Source: Diaporthe sp. PMI_573 (Eukaryota; Ascomycota; Sordariomycetes; Diaporthales; Diaporthaceae). From it: 64,000 bases of DNA. Location of the stretch: the NCBI GenBank assembly GCA_021399435.1, contig JAJTUP010000058.1, positions 310,001 to 374,000 on the forward strand, written 5' to 3'. The notes below the pieces were generated by a model, which made no database searches, was not told the DNA's origin, and was given only the letters and a program-made list of their open reading frames with translations. A program made the translations under genes and the position numbers. Positions 48,501 to 59,186 of the stretch are shown here, piece after piece. Position 1 is the stretch's first letter; each line of letters starts with the position of its first letter.

Positions 48501-49416
48501 AGTACGATACGTGGCCTAAGATATCCAATTCTATAGCTCCGTTTTCCATTCCGTTATATCCAAATTGAGTCTTCCTTTTCGCATACTTGATATAATGGTG
48601 GCTCGCAGCCTCGGAAGAGCGAGCTGTCGAAACTTTTAACATGGCCGCATTTGGTGCATTGCATCTTGTTGAGTCCACCATGAAGCTGTATCGTTACTGG
48701 CCAGGGTGCCTTATGACACCTTTACGCAAAGCCACATGCGCTTCGCTCGAGGTGAATACTCGCCAAAGCTATGGGCAAGTGCGACTTAGAGATATCAGAA
48801 AGCACCCGCTACTTAATCCTGACCACAAGCTCGGATATTCACTGGCCGCACCCGAATTTCTTAAGAACATAAGGATCCTCGAAGAATAACACAATATTCC
48901 AGTGTGATACCTTGTTTTGCCTCAGCTTGTTGCACTGCACGCCAGTTCCTGCATCAGTCATCTCACCGCCAGGGACTTCCAGGAGTACAACGATCTTATA
49001 CTCCCGAGGGAACATGCTACTAAAGTTTTCGTTGCGGTACCTTATCAGCTTATAAAGCTCGTCTTGGACTGTCCTGTCGAGGCCCCGAGGCAAGACAGGC
49101 AGGATATTCAGTACAAGCCAACTGCAACGGACAGCCCTTTAGCAGTAAGTCCTTCTTTAAAATTTTTCATCCTATCAAGTATCGCTGACAGTTATAGCCA
49201 CCACCATTTCACACCGAAATGCGCCTATCCATTCCACCAAAAATACCAGTAATACCGCCGATACGTGATATGCGGCCATCAAGGACTTGAGAGCGATCTT
49301 GGTGTATATTAAGTTTGAATACAATGAATTTTAGATGTTATTACAATATGTCTTCGGGCTAGGGAAGTTGACGCGCGCTTTACCTAAGAAAAAGGCCTTA
49401 ATCCTCTAAATTTTGC
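48501..49416. other. intergenic, no firm gene
   Basis: A minus-strand frame at 48839-49093 (QDELYKLIRYRNENFSSMFP) looks protein-like but has no ATG and no named family. Confidence 0.35.
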
Positions 49417-50320
49417 ATTGAATGCGGATATTCGCACCCAAAAAATCGGATGCCGCACCCAATTTCCTGACTAAGCGCTGCTGCAGCCAATCAGAGCGCC
49501 TTATTCCAAATTGCTGCACTACCCAACCCAGTGTGTATTTTGCGGCCCTCACCCAAGACCCCTATAGATTTCGGTCTAGCTAAGCGCTCCAAATTTCTGC
49601 TCAATACATTCTGTGGAACCCCTCTCTATGTAGCTCCGGAGGTGTATGCCGGCCCCTTCAGCAATAAGGCCGACATGTGGTCCGTTGGTGTCATCGCCTT
49701 GGAGCTGAGTGGCGGCCTACCTGAATACCCAGCCTGTTCATTATCTCACTCCTGCAACTCGCCATCACAAGGCCGCCATGGTATGCCGTGCGCAATTGCC
49801 GTTGGGCCGAACTCTTGCGCGAGGCGGGACACGACGACCACGCCTACCACGTTGACGTGTTCTACAGCTTTGGAAAGGCCGCCATTATCTTCTGGTCCAT
49901 CATTGGCTTCACTCTGCCCACTACGCCTAGCGATGTCGACGGCGATAGAGAGGGCGACAGCGAGGTCGACTTCTCGAGCGTTGGGCAAGTCGAATACTCA
50001 AGTGACGACCCTCTTAGTTAGTCAGCTGATCGACCAGTGGATCAACTGGGCAGATAAATACACTTAATTTACCCCAATTGCGCTTCTATTGCTTAAGTTG
50101 ATCAGAAGGTCAATCGATCAAATCGATCAAATGGACCAATTGAGCGCAAATCGTGGATGTGAATAGTATCATGGTGTTAAATGAGAATTAGCGCAGTTGG
50201 ATTATTTTATTGTATGGGGATGCCACTGTGAAAATAAATTTAGGCACGGGCGGCCTGCACGATTAGTCATGTTTTTGGGTGCGGCATCCGATTTTTTGGG
50301 TGCGAATATCCGCATTCAAT
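49417..50320. mobile_element. 904-bp TIR element carrying a protein-kinase gene fragment
   Basis: The two ends are perfect 46-bp inverted repeats (49417-49462 and 50275-50320) beginning ATTGAATGCGGATATTCGCA. Inside lies a 60-codon protein-kinase piece and no transposase, so this is a non-autonomous element that picked up host coding sequence. No target duplication is visible directly outside. A decayed relative of the left end lies at 21051-21125. The identical arms imply recent movement or gene conversion. Confidence 0.85.
49555..49735 (+). pseudogene. serine/threonine protein-kinase activation-segment fragment
   Basis: The frame carries the activation segment of a kinase: IDFGLAKRSKFLLNTFCGTP (DFG), LYVAPEVYAGPFSNKADMWS (APE and D-x-WS) and VGVIALELSGGLPEYP. 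The N-lobe, catalytic HRD loop and C-terminal helices are missing. After Pro the frame runs on as unrelated residues to a stop at 50067. The DFG and APE motifs are intact, so the copy is fairly young. It lies entirely within the 904-bp TIR element, as a captured fragment of a checkpoint-type (FHA/CAMK-like) kinase gene. The subfamily is a guess. Confidence 0.8.
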
Positions 50321-50339
50321 TCTATTACACGAAGCAAGG

Positions 50340-50525
50340 AAGCGTTGTGAAGATGTTGTCGGCCAAGAGGTTGCAGAAAGCTCTGTGGATCCCAATCTAA
50401 GGAATGTCTTTGGTCGAACACCGTTGTTTTTAGCATTAAAGGAAGGAAATGCTTTGGTAGTTGCCGAGCTTCTGAGGCATCATTAAGTGGATCCTGACTC
50501 GGAAGATCCTTGCCCAGATTCATGG
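50340..50525 (+). pseudogene. ankyrin-repeat fragment B with internal stop
   Basis: One plus-strand frame reads DPNLRNVFGRTPLFLALKEG, then NALVVAELLRHH, a stop, and VDPDSEDPCPDSW. The GRTPL..AL..G....V..LL pattern is an ankyrin unit. There is no start codon in frame. It abuts the right end of the TIR element. Confidence 0.55.
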
Positions 50526-50825
50526 TGAATTGGGAGCAATAACTGGGTTCACCAATTTCAAATTATAGCTCCCATGTTTTGACTTTGAAAACCGGGCACA
50601 TTCAAGTCCGTTAGAAATTTTTACTAAAGCAATATTTCAAGTATTTATTCGTAATCATGTTTTCAGCCTAAATAAACAGTTAGGGAAACTCAATTCTTAA
50701 TTATGTTCACCATTTATATATATAAAGACTTACTGTTCTCCAGGTTTTTTTTAATCATGATTAAAGCACCTATACTTTTAATACGTTATTTCAAGTCCTA
50801 AACAAGATTCAATCATAATAAAAAA

Positions 50826-51920
50826 ATGTGTCGTGTGGAAGATTTAGCGTTTAGAGGGGTGGACCTCTATATGCAAAGAGAATACCAGAAAGCTAAACAA
50901 ACTTTCTTGGAATGCCTTATTCTCCTTGGACCAAGAGATCCTAACAGGCCCACAATTGAAAACAATATCGGATCAATTCACTGTATGGAGAACGACTACC
51001 AAAACGCGAGGGAGATTCTATGTGATGCATTACAGAAAATGCAACAGCAAGGGCATCCCCACAAGCTCATCTGCAAGACGAATTTAGCATGGGCTCATGC
51101 AAAGCTTGGAAACCCAGGTAAAGCAGAGACTATGATGCGGGAGGTCCTGATGTCGTTGGAGAAGACACACAGCTATACAGACCCGATTGTGCTGCATGCA
51201 AGGCATACTCTTGGTTGTGTGTTTTACCAAGGGAAGAGATATAATGAAGCATTAAAGGCTCTACAAGGTGTATTGCACGATAAACGGCAAGTCCTAGGGC
51301 CGGACCACCCTTCCACCAGGAATACAATAGCCAGCCTTGCGCGAGCGCTTGCAAGTCAAAAGAAACGGAAACACAACCAGGCAGACCATCAGTTTGGATC
51401 AAAATTAGAAAATAAACAGACCGTAGGAAGTTGTTCCAGTCTATGCCATCCAACCAACACCATCGCTATGGATTTCCCCATTCCAAACACCCAAGGCTTC
51501 AGGGCACTCCAACAAAATTTTCGCAACTGCTTGGGCTCATCATTCTGGGATAACCATGAAGAATCGTCCATGCTGCTTGAGTGTGTACGCATGGTCAACA
51601 AAACTCATAAGTTGTTTGACCAAGACATTAAGACTCCCGGCCTCTACGAGAACAAGCAGCAGAGGGAGAAATTTCTCGACTCGAGATATCCAGGCGTGCG
51701 TAAATGTCTCATAGCTATGGGCCCTTACTTGGACCAGCCCCCGGAAGTCGTCACGGGACGGATCGCTCATGAGCTTCAGAATGGCAACATGTGTTGGTTC
51801 AATTGTTTCACAGAGTTCATGCACTGGGTAAACTTTACTTCTCCTTCTAATTTTTCCGATGAGATAAAATTAATAATCAACTTGGATCCCTGGGATTGGG
51901 AAACTGTTGGGCGGGCTTAG
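50826..51920 (+). CDS. TPR protein, 364 aa
   Basis: ATG at 50826 after an A-run (AAAAAAATGT). Residues 1-180 are tetratricopeptide-like units of the kinesin-light-chain kind: FRGVDLYMQREYQKAKQTFL, TIENNIGSIHCMENDYQNAR, TNLAWAHAKLGNPGKAETMM and LGCVFYQGKRYNEALKALQG, closing with LGPDHPSTRNTIASLARALA. The last 170 residues are not repeats (FRALQQNFRNCLGSSFW, IAHELQNGNMCWFNCFTEFM) and belong to no family I know. TPR arrays of this kind often form the ligand side of fungal NLR-like proteins. Here the array stands alone. It probably acts as a scaffold for protein contacts. No introns are needed. Confidence 0.75.
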   Translation: MCRVEDLAFRGVDLYMQREYQKAKQTFLECLILLGPRDPNRPTIENNIGSIHCMENDYQNAREILCDALQKMQQQGHPHKLICKTNLAWAHAKLGNPGKAETMMREVLMSLEKTHSYTDPIVLHARHTLGCVFYQGKRYNEALKALQGVLHDKRQVLGPDHPSTRNTIASLARALASQKKRKHNQADHQFGSKLENKQTVGSCSSLCHPTNTIAMDFPIPNTQGFRALQQNFRNCLGSSFWDNHEESSMLLECVRMVNKTHKLFDQDIKTPGLYENKQQREKFLDSRYPGVRKCLIAMGPYLDQPPEVVTGRIAHELQNGNMCWFNCFTEFMHWVNFTSPSNFSDEIKLIINLDPWDWETVGRA

Positions 51921-52404
51921 AGTTCTGAATGAGGTTCTGCAATTAGTGCACCTCCTTAGGAGATCCAAATATTGAAGTTGTCCTCTCCACCCCAAGTCGT
52001 TAAATTTGAAACTTGGTAAATGAACCCAGCTGGTATTCGCGTTGAGTGGTGTGTGTCAGTTGTGAAAGGTCTAGTAGTTCATAACATCGGCCATCATTTT
52101 TTTGGGGGGGGAGGGGGGGGAGTCTGCTTGCTCAGGCGTCAGAGATTTATCTGCCTTGAGCCGAGGTAAGATGGGTAGACATTCGTCCAATGCGGCGCAC
52201 GCCTTGTCGCGCGCGGCGGCGAGAAACTCGCTGTCTTTGCGAACGAGGCTGAAGGAGTTATCGAAGTATGGTGTCTGCCTTCGCGGATGACGCGTCGGAG
52301 GCCTCGCCACGATCCCGATCACGAGGCCATGAAACCGTGCGTGAGGCAGCCCACGTTTATATTTTGGACAAGGCAGACTCTTACGTGGTGATGGCCAGCT
52401 TTAC
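51921..52404. other. intergenic, no firm gene
   Basis: A minus-strand frame at 52071-52322 (FSLVRKDSEFLAAARDKACA) looks like a helical protein fragment, possibly an N-terminal NLR-linked piece. A G-run lies at 52104-52120. Confidence 0.35.
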
Positions 52405-53060
52405 CTACTTCGTGTTAAGGAGCTTGGAGTAGAGAGAGACGAGCCCTTTTGGAATGTCCTGGAGGCGTTTGACGGCATCTTTCGACACAACTTGATTCAA
52501 CTCAGCGCAGGCCAAGCCGATCCACAAAAATATCCCCTCGGACTTATCTCGGAGCATCTGGGTGACATCACTTGTCACTTTGGGCGTGTATCTCTTCTTT
52601 CTCTGGAGGTCAGCCACCTTCTCGTTGATGAATTTGTCGATATCTCCCTTGGATTCTTCGAACGATGCCAAGTCCTTGTGAGGGAACTCGCGCAGGACTT
52701 CGTCGATTTCCTGGTACGGTCGGCTGGTGATCATGCTGCGGACGAGATCCTCTCCGCACAGCTGGAGGCGCGTCCGCGGCGCGTTCGCGTGCCACTTGGA
52801 ATCGTAATTGTAGAGCATGATCCGCGACTTGGGAACGACGGCGGGGAGCATGTCTGGGTCTTGGAGCCATTTGACGTGGCGGCCCGGATCGGTTGCGTCT
52901 TTCCACGTCCAAGACCAGTCGACGTTGGCGCCTAGGCCGTGGACGGCGATGATGCTGCTGCGTGTTAGGCTGGGACGGAGCTGTGGGTTCTGGAAAGCGC
53001 ACTCGACTTCGACATCGCCCTCGTTTTCGTACACCACCTCGAGGGGCGGTCGGTTGTTCT
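52405..53060 (-). pseudogene. NLR-like gene remnant: alpha/beta-hydrolase start joined to a NACHT tail
   Basis: Without an ATG, the frame reads SIIAVHGLGANVDWSWTWKD, then LPAVVPKSRIMLYNYDSKWH and RLQLCGEDLV. This is the lipase-like alpha/beta-hydrolase domain seen at the N-terminus of many fungal STAND/NLR proteins. After SMITSRPYQEIDEVLREFPH it changes directly into the end of a NACHT module: DIDKFINEKVADLQ, LRDKSEGIFLWIGLACAELN, then RLQDIPKGLVSLYSKLL. The P-loop and Walker B region between them is missing. It may be an internal deletion that kept the frame, since SRPYQEI also occurs in the NACHT sensor region. It then stops at 52405. A decayed self/non-self recognition gene. Confidence 0.7.
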
Positions 53061-53245
53061 GAGAATGAGTGCATCAGCAGCCGTCTAATAACGTGTAGCG
53101 GCGAGGTCATACCATGACCAAGGCACTAGAGGCGGATTGTGGACGGTCGATTGATGGTGTAGTCGCAGGAAAGAGGGAATGAACCTTAAGATGGAGATCA
53201 TCCGACGACGGGGCCGCGGACGGGTCTTCGCGATATGGCCTTGTA

Positions 53246-53304
53246 CCGCTGTCCGTTGCAATCCGTGAGTCGCGACCGGCAGGGATCCGGGTGGCACGGG
53301 CCAC
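53246..53304. repeat. left TIR of the Tc1/mariner element
   Basis: Matches the reverse complement of 57101-57159 with small differences. See the element entry. Confidence 0.85.
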
Positions 53305-53407
53305 AGGCAAAAAAAAAGCATGATTCCGTGTTGACCAGATCCCCCTCGGTCAGCCTCTTGATCATCAAAATCATCGTGAACTTTGTTATTCTGGTGCTGT
53401 GCCCGTT

Positions 53408-54460
53408 ATGCCTCTTCATGGTGTACATCTCTCTCACTGGCAGCGGGCTAAGATGGAACTGCTGCTGCAGGGCGGCGTTGATAACGAGGCTATCGCTGAA
53501 TATAGCGGATGCTCTCGCCGCAGCGCCCAGCGCAACCGGAAGAAATGGGCCATCACAGGAAGCCTAGAGGTGAAGCAATCGTATGCTGGCAGACAGCTGA
53601 TGAAGCCGTATCACGAGGAGGTTCGTTATTTCTCGTTGCCCTGCTTATACGTACGTTAGCTAACAGCTGTGCAACAGAGGACCAAGGAGTTCCTAACCCA
53701 CAAGCCCGACTCTGACCTTCAAGAAATCTGCGATTTCCTATACTGGGAACACGATCTCGAGATCTCGAGATCTACCGTTTCGCGCCACCTCAAGGCCATC
53801 AGGTGGTCTAACAAGAAGATGCGCCTGATTGCCGCCCAGCGCAATGAAGACCTCCGCGAGAGCTGGATTGAAGACCTCCAACAATATAGACCAGACCAGC
53901 TGGTGTACCTTGACGAGAGTGGTTGTGATAAAAGAGATGGCGCTCGAAGATATGGCTGGGCACCGTTGGGCTCAACACCAGAGATGAGATCTCGGCTAGA
54001 ACGAGGGCAGAGGTATCACCTCCTCCCTGCCCTCGCGATCGACGGACTGCTTGATGCCTTCGTATACCCAGGGCAATCTAGTCTTGATGGGTTCGTGGTG
54101 TGGATTCGTGATCGCGTGCTGCCCAAATGTACTCGTTTCCCTGGCCCACGATCAGTCCTCATACTAGACAACGCCTCGTGGCACCATTGCCAACAGCTGA
54201 AGGATCTTTGTGATGCAGCGGGCGTTCTATTGATATATCTGCCGCCATATTCTCCTGATCTGAACCCTATAGAAGCCTTCTTCAAGGACTTCAAAGCTTT
54301 GCTGAAGAAAACGTACCGCGAGAAGTATGGCGACTCGAATTCTTGTGAGGAGTTTATGGCGTTCCTAGAGGGCACAGCGTGGGCTGTCAGTGCTAGAAGG
54401 AAGGCAATCAGGGGGCATTTCTGTGCTGCGAGGGTTAATTTCGAAGGAAGCTGCGGTTGA
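53408..54460 (+). CDS. Tc1/mariner transposase, two exons, 331 aa
   Basis: Exon 1 is 53408-53620, exon 2 is 53678-54460. The 57-nt intron starts GTTCGT and ends CAACAG with a GCTAAC branch; splicing restores a continuous frame. The N-terminal helix-turn-helix includes AKMELLLQGGVDNEAIAEYS and GCSRRSAQRNRKKW. The catalytic core has DD34E geometry: VYLDESGCDKRD (first Asp), SVLILDNASWHH (second Asp) and YLPPYSPDLNPIEAFFKDFK (Glu), with 34 residues between the last two. No stops or missing residues are seen, so the enzyme may be functional. The ATG at 53408 is the first in frame. Confidence 0.92.
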
Positions 54461-54658
54461 AGGAACTGTATAAGGTGCTAACAGAAGGAAGGTAGTTCAT
54501 AAGATCAGCTGTTTGGGTTGATAACTCTGTTTATATAGAGGCTACAGCTAGAATAATATCGTGAAATCGTATCTTGTTACAGAACAAACGGTCTTGAGCT
54601 TAAATACTGACTGCTAATTAATTTGGCACGAAATACAGCTATCGCTACCTTCTCCCTG

Positions 54659-56991
54659 CTACTCTTCCTCCTCAAAATCCTCTGAGCTAAGCTTTAGATC
54701 ATCAGTTCTCGAATCTGCTGACGCTGTTGACGACCTATCTAACAGGTCAATCGCCTCTGATATATCGCCACTGCTTTCCCTCTCGCTCGAGGCCGACGAT
54801 GAAGACAGCTGCTGCGGATCTGATAGCGTGTCCCCATGAAGCTGCGAGAGGCGGAGTGGCTCGCATTGCGAGGAAGGCTCTGGCTCCCACAATAATACAG
54901 AGGATGGCCGCGGTGACGGCGAGGGCGAGGATATCGGTGATGATGGCCCTGCAGCAGCTAAAGGAGACGAGGGTCGAAACGGAAGATCGCGAAGCTGTAC
55001 ATCTCGAGCCTCTTGATAGCCGCTATCACCAACTGGCTTAACTGCGCGCGCTGCTTGCTGGCTACTCCCGCCAGCCTCATCAACCTCATCAAACAGCCTC
55101 TTGGTACCGCGCGTGCGTTCTTCGTATCGGGCACAGAAAGGTTTGATATATGCCTTCAACGGCTCGTGAACCCATTCAGGAATGCCCTTCCTCTCGTACC
55201 AAGCTGGCTTCATACGATACAAAGACCTAACTGACATCTTCGACTCCAGTATAGCCTCGCAAGCAGCAACGAGATCGCTCTCCCGCTCAGTATCATATTC
55301 TCGCAGCTCGAAAGAGTGTACCAACTGGGCTAGCAGCCGGCTGCTAGGCACACCCTCTGGTACAGCTGGTGACGAGCTGTACACTATATCTCGAGGCCTC
55401 TTTGGTGTTTCTGACGGCGCGTTTCTAGTAGCGGCAGCCCGTGATGGCGATTCATTAATATCACCTACACCATAAGCAAAGCCGCTGCCGAGACGCCCCA
55501 AGATCGCAGGCATCAAGCCCTTGAGAACCCTTGCAACCACCTCATCTGTAGTAGCAGCAGTAGCGGGAGAAGCCATATTAACTGTGAAGTTTGAGCTCCC
55601 TCCCCCATACGGCTGTGGGTGAAGCTGGCTAATAGACGCAGATGGCGGAGTCGGTATCGTGGGTATTGTGTGAACAGGTGTAACTGGAACGGCTGGCTCT
55701 TTCGCAGCGTGCTGGCGATGAAGATATCGCTGTTTCCTCTCTTCAAGAGCATCAACAATCTCGCTGGGCGGCTGTCGCTCTGTACTGAAGCCCTTCTGGA
55801 CGGATTCAGCCCATCTCGAAAGATCGTCAGCCTCGAGTTTTAAATGTACGCCGTCCTTTCTGCGAGGCCAACACCAGTGGTATCTCGAGCCGTCAGCATT
55901 ACGGCAATCGCGACCTTCTTTGCAGACCCACATCTCGATGAGGTTGTTATATATATCGTTGGTTCTCCTCGTGCGGTCCTCGCCTGTCTGAACCATCTGC
56001 TGGGTCCTCGTCTTAGCTTTATCTTTCTTCTGCTTCGAGGGTCTGGCTTTCTGAGGGAGGGGGTCGTGAACTAAGCGGAACGTGAAGGTAATGCCTAGCC
56101 CATACGGTGGCTTCGCCTTCTGCCATATTTTGATCAGCTTATCAGCTGGTAGATGGCCGAACTGCATAGTCTCTGTTGGTGATAACTCTTTAGCATATAG
56201 CTGCTGACGAGTTGATAGTGGTCCTCGTGAGCCCGTTGCACGGGCTGAGATGAAGCTAGGCGTAGCGGCAAAGCCTATCAACAAACGGCTAACTCGACCT
56301 TCGACCTCTTTGCAATGGCGCTTCCAGAAAGCGTGTATTGTGAGATCGTCATCTCGCGATCCCCTAAGCTCGAGGGTATCAATTTCTGGCTGTGGACGTG
56401 GCCTCGAACTGCTAGCTGGCCAGCCCTCGAAGACGAATTCGATCGACGAAGTCACAGAGACCTCCCACTCAGACCTATCGGCAACAGGTGATGATGGGGG
56501 ATATATTGGCTCTTTGTCAGCCTCTGAGAACGGATCTTCTGGGGGCGACTGGGAGCCTGCCACCTCGATAACTGCTGCTGGAACTGGGGATGGGCGCACT
56601 TCAGCCTCGTTCGCGAGACCCTCTTCCCTAGCCGCGGCTGCGGCTGATGATGGGGATACTATCTTTACCCTTCTCTTCCCGTTAGCCCCGATCTTCGTCA
56701 CGGTGATCTTAGTGGTCCGCTTCTTCGGCGAGGGCTGGACTGCTGGCTTAGCCTTCCGGGACGGCTTTTTCTTGGATGGCATAACGGGCTCGATAGGGCT
56801 GCTGGCACGACTTGAGGGCTTCGGATTCGATCGCAATCGTGATCGCAGAGGTGGTGTTGGTGTTGCTGGCTCTGGTGATAGCCACAATGGTGAGAATCCC
56901 CCTCATCAACAGGTCTACGGCTAAACTTACCCACCGCTGTGCTCACGATCTTAGCCGCAGCGATCGCACTGGTCATACTGGGTTGAGGCAT
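54659..56991 (-). CDS. transposon-borne accessory protein of unknown function, two exons, 757 aa
   Basis: The long frame 54659-56871 has no ATG at its start. An upstream exon 56931-56991 (MPQPSMTSAIAAAKIVSTAV) joins in frame through a 59-nt intron GTAAGT...CACCAG. The N-terminal 110 residues are basic and Pro/Ser-rich (SKKKPSRKAKPAVQPSPKK), likely DNA-binding or nuclear. A folded centre follows: ELRGSRDDDLTIHAFWKRHC, TRQQLYAKELSPTETMQFGH, KPPYGLGITFTFRLVH and WVCKEGRDCRNADGSRYHWC (Cys/His cluster). A later helical region reads LRSLYRMKPAWYER-like (VRSLYRMKPAWYERKGIPEW), then an acidic Ser-rich tail. It lies inside the Tc1 element's TIRs and was apparently carried with it. No known family; a role in transposition control or target choice is conceivable. 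Confidence 0.75.
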
Positions 56992-57100
56992 TCTATTAAG
57001 CTAAAACACCAAGCCAAAATACCACGATATGTCGTGGTTTACACCAAAAACCCTCACAGATGAAGACAGCCAGCGGTCAGAGGGACAGAATTTTCCCTGT

Positions 57101-57159
57101 GTGGCCCGTGCCACCCGACCCTTGCCCGGTCGCGACTCACGGATTGCAACGGACAGTGG
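57101..57159. repeat. right TIR of the Tc1/mariner element
   Basis: Imperfect reverse complement of 53246-53304. Confidence 0.85.
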
Positions 57160-57730
57160 AAGGCGGTGAGATTGAGATGGTAGACACGGTGATTTTTCCA
57201 GACAGCTGCTGGGCCAAGGGACTTATTAAACTGTAGCGCAGAGATGTTGCAGCAGGTTGCCAATCGCATTACTGTGTATGCATGGCCTGAAGGCTATCCT
57301 GTGAAGCCTAGCTAACCAAGGTTTTTAGGAACATTCATGTGCACTCTCATAGAAACCAGTTGCACATATCCTGCACAGGATATGCAGAAAACATAGCATT
57401 CAACGTGCATTTACAGGTGCAACTGGCACAGTCTATATTCAACAGCCAGTACTCGGCCATGTGCCTGGTGATTAGCTGGCCACGCTCTCATAGTGTAGCA
57501 GACATGGTAAAGCCCTTTCAATGAGGTTCAGACGACACCCCCGTCGGTATCAATCATCATCATCTTCACGATTTCGCTTCTTGCTCGACCATCATTATCA
57601 TCTTTGAAAACTCACGACAGTCTCGCGACCCACGTCACAACGACCCACTTCCCCAGAACTCAGAACTCAGTGAACCACGCACAAATGCGCTGCCTAGAAC
57701 ATAGATGTCAGATACGTCAGAGGCGAAAGT

Positions 57731-57776
57731 TGCCACCTGTTGCCACCTATTGCCACCTATTGCCACCTATTGCCAC
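57731..57776 (+). promoter_or_regulatory. 10-bp tandem repeats in the LTR (possible enhancer)
   Basis: TGCCACCTGT once, TGCCACCTAT three times, then a partial unit. The spacing of one helical turn and the position about 50-95 bp upstream of the TATA box fit an activator-binding array. Repeated in the 3' LTR. Confidence 0.5.
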
Positions 57777-57824
57777 GAGGCTTAGCAATCAGCTTCTAGC
57801 TGATTCTATACAGAAGAGAAAGGG

Positions 57825-57832
57825 TATATAAA
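57825..57832 (+). promoter_or_regulatory. TATA box of the copia LTR promoter
   Basis: TATATAAA within GGGTATATAAAGC. The element's transcript would start shortly downstream, inside the LTR. Confidence 0.7.
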
Positions 57833-57971
57833 GCTTGCCCTGAAACCTCAAGACAGAGGGGGCAAAAAAAAGACAATACAGAATATACAATTTTCACCCT
57901 AATATTTGACAATTAAGAGTCTCACTGCCTCAACCCATTTTAATATCTTTGAGAATCCCCCTATCTTATCT

Positions 57972-59186
57972 ATGATGCTGCATAGAAAATCCCAGAAAGA
58001 AGGTCTTACGGCCACTCTTATAAAACCTGGGGACTTCCCGGACTGGGAGCACGAATTCCTTCTTCAGGTTGACCTTTTAGGTCTGCAACAGCACCTCAAA
58101 AGAAAGATTTTCCTTGAAGAGGAACCGGCCTTCCCAGATATCAGAAGACGCAAATACACCAAGACAACAGCAGCACAACGGACCATTCGATCAGAAACAC
58201 CTGAGACTGAAGGGACCAATTCAGATGAAATACAGGAGACAACCAATGGAACATGGTCTCTATCTGACCTAACTGACCAAGGTCAGAAGAGCTTCCAACA
58301 GGACCTCTCTTTCTATCAGCTTCAAGAAAAGTCATCAGAAAGACAGAGGAAGTCTCTAAGAACCCTCCAAGATTGGATTATCCGAACTGTCTCTCCTAGT
58401 TACATCCGGACCTGTTGTCAGCCGCGCAAGTCGATCTACGAATGGCACTACAATCTCCGTGCCCGGTGCGGGAGGTCGGAAGCAGACGAAACACGAGATG
58501 CTCGAAACACATACTTGACCCTCATGAAAACACCTCCAAAGACCGCAACTCAAGCACTCAAATGGTTAGAAGAGTGGGAGGAAGCCTTGGCTAAAGGACA
58601 GCAACAAAAGGTCCCTGAGACCCTCTTTTGCAGCTCCTGGGCATATGACTTTCTTAACGTCTCTTCACACCTTCTCCCTGCCTGGACGGCAGCCTATGAA
58701 ATTAGCCAACAAAACCTGATCCAAGATGAATCTCTTATCTATCGAGATCTAGCGAACGCCTTCCGGAATAAGCTCAAAAATGCAGAGGCCTTACGGGGCC
58801 CAGGTCGCACGGGAAATTTCTCCCAAGGTGCATTCTCTGCGAGCTTTGCTGGGGAGGACCCCCAGGATGATGAACCAGAGGACGCTCGCATCATTGAAGG
58901 TCAGTACCGTTCTCTGAAGAAGGAAGGGCAAAGGACGAAGCGCCAGAGGCCTCCTGAAGAACAGGATAAATGCCCGGCATGCGGCCTACCCCATGTCCTT
59001 AAGAAATGCTTCTATGTTTTTCCAAACATAGCTTGGAGAGGGTTTAGGCCTCGAGAAAAATTTCAGACAAAGGTAAAGGAAGCCCTCGAAGAAGACTTAG
59101 ACCTACAGGCACAAGTGAAAGCTCTCACTCAGAAGAAGTCCAAGATCTCGCCAAAACAAGCCATCGAAGACACCTCTGACCAATGA
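57972..59186 (+). CDS. copia Gag, 404 aa
   Basis: ATG ATG at 57972 is the first start in a frame that ends with TGA at 59184-59186. The N-terminal and central parts are helical (FPDWEHEFLLQVDLLGLQQH, ALKWLEEWEEALAKGQQQK, TLFCSSWAYDFLNVSSHLLP), as in copia capsid proteins. The C-terminus has a zinc knuckle, CPACGLPHVLKKC, with C-x2-C-x3-H-x4-C spacing, for binding the element's RNA. The final residues are charged (KVKEALEEDLDLQAQVKALT). Gag forms the virus-like particle. Pol follows in the same frame. Confidence 0.93.
   Translation: MMLHRKSQKEGLTATLIKPGDFPDWEHEFLLQVDLLGLQQHLKRKIFLEEEPAFPDIRRRKYTKTTAAQRTIRSETPETEGTNSDEIQETTNGTWSLSDLTDQGQKSFQQDLSFYQLQEKSSERQRKSLRTLQDWIIRTVSPSYIRTCCQPRKSIYEWHYNLRARCGRSEADETRDARNTYLTLMKTPPKTATQALKWLEEWEEALAKGQQQKVPETLFCSSWAYDFLNVSSHLLPAWTAAYEISQQNLIQDESLIYRDLANAFRNKLKNAEALRGPGRTGNFSQGAFSASFAGEDPQDDEPEDARIIEGQYRSLKKEGQRTKRQRPPEEQDKCPACGLPHVLKKCFYVFPNIAWRGFRPREKFQTKVKEALEEDLDLQAQVKALTQKKSKISPKQAIEDTSDQ

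Larger units (their letters stand above)
53246..57159. mobile_element. 3.9-kb Tc1/mariner element with a second gene
   Basis: Imperfect inverted repeats of about 55-60 bp close the element: left 53246-53304 and right 57101-57159, both with CTGTCCGTTGCAATCCGTGA, then GTCGCGACCGG and GGGTGGCACGGGCCAC in the same order. A TA precedes the left end, while AA follows the right end, so the TA duplication is only half preserved. Inside are an intact transposase gene (plus strand) and an intact 757-aa gene of unknown function (minus strand), arranged tail to tail. Tc1/mariner elements normally carry the transposase only. Confidence 0.85.
57706..57911 (+). repeat. 5' LTR of the copia element
   Basis: 206 bp, TG...CA, identical to the 3' LTR. 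It carries a 10-bp tandem repeat (TGCCACCTAT, 57731-57776) and a TATA box TATATAAA at 57825-57832. Confidence 0.97.

Noticed and set aside
54727..56924. plus-strand frames opposite the 757-aa transposon gene
   Set aside because: Shadows of the minus-strand gene; no motifs.
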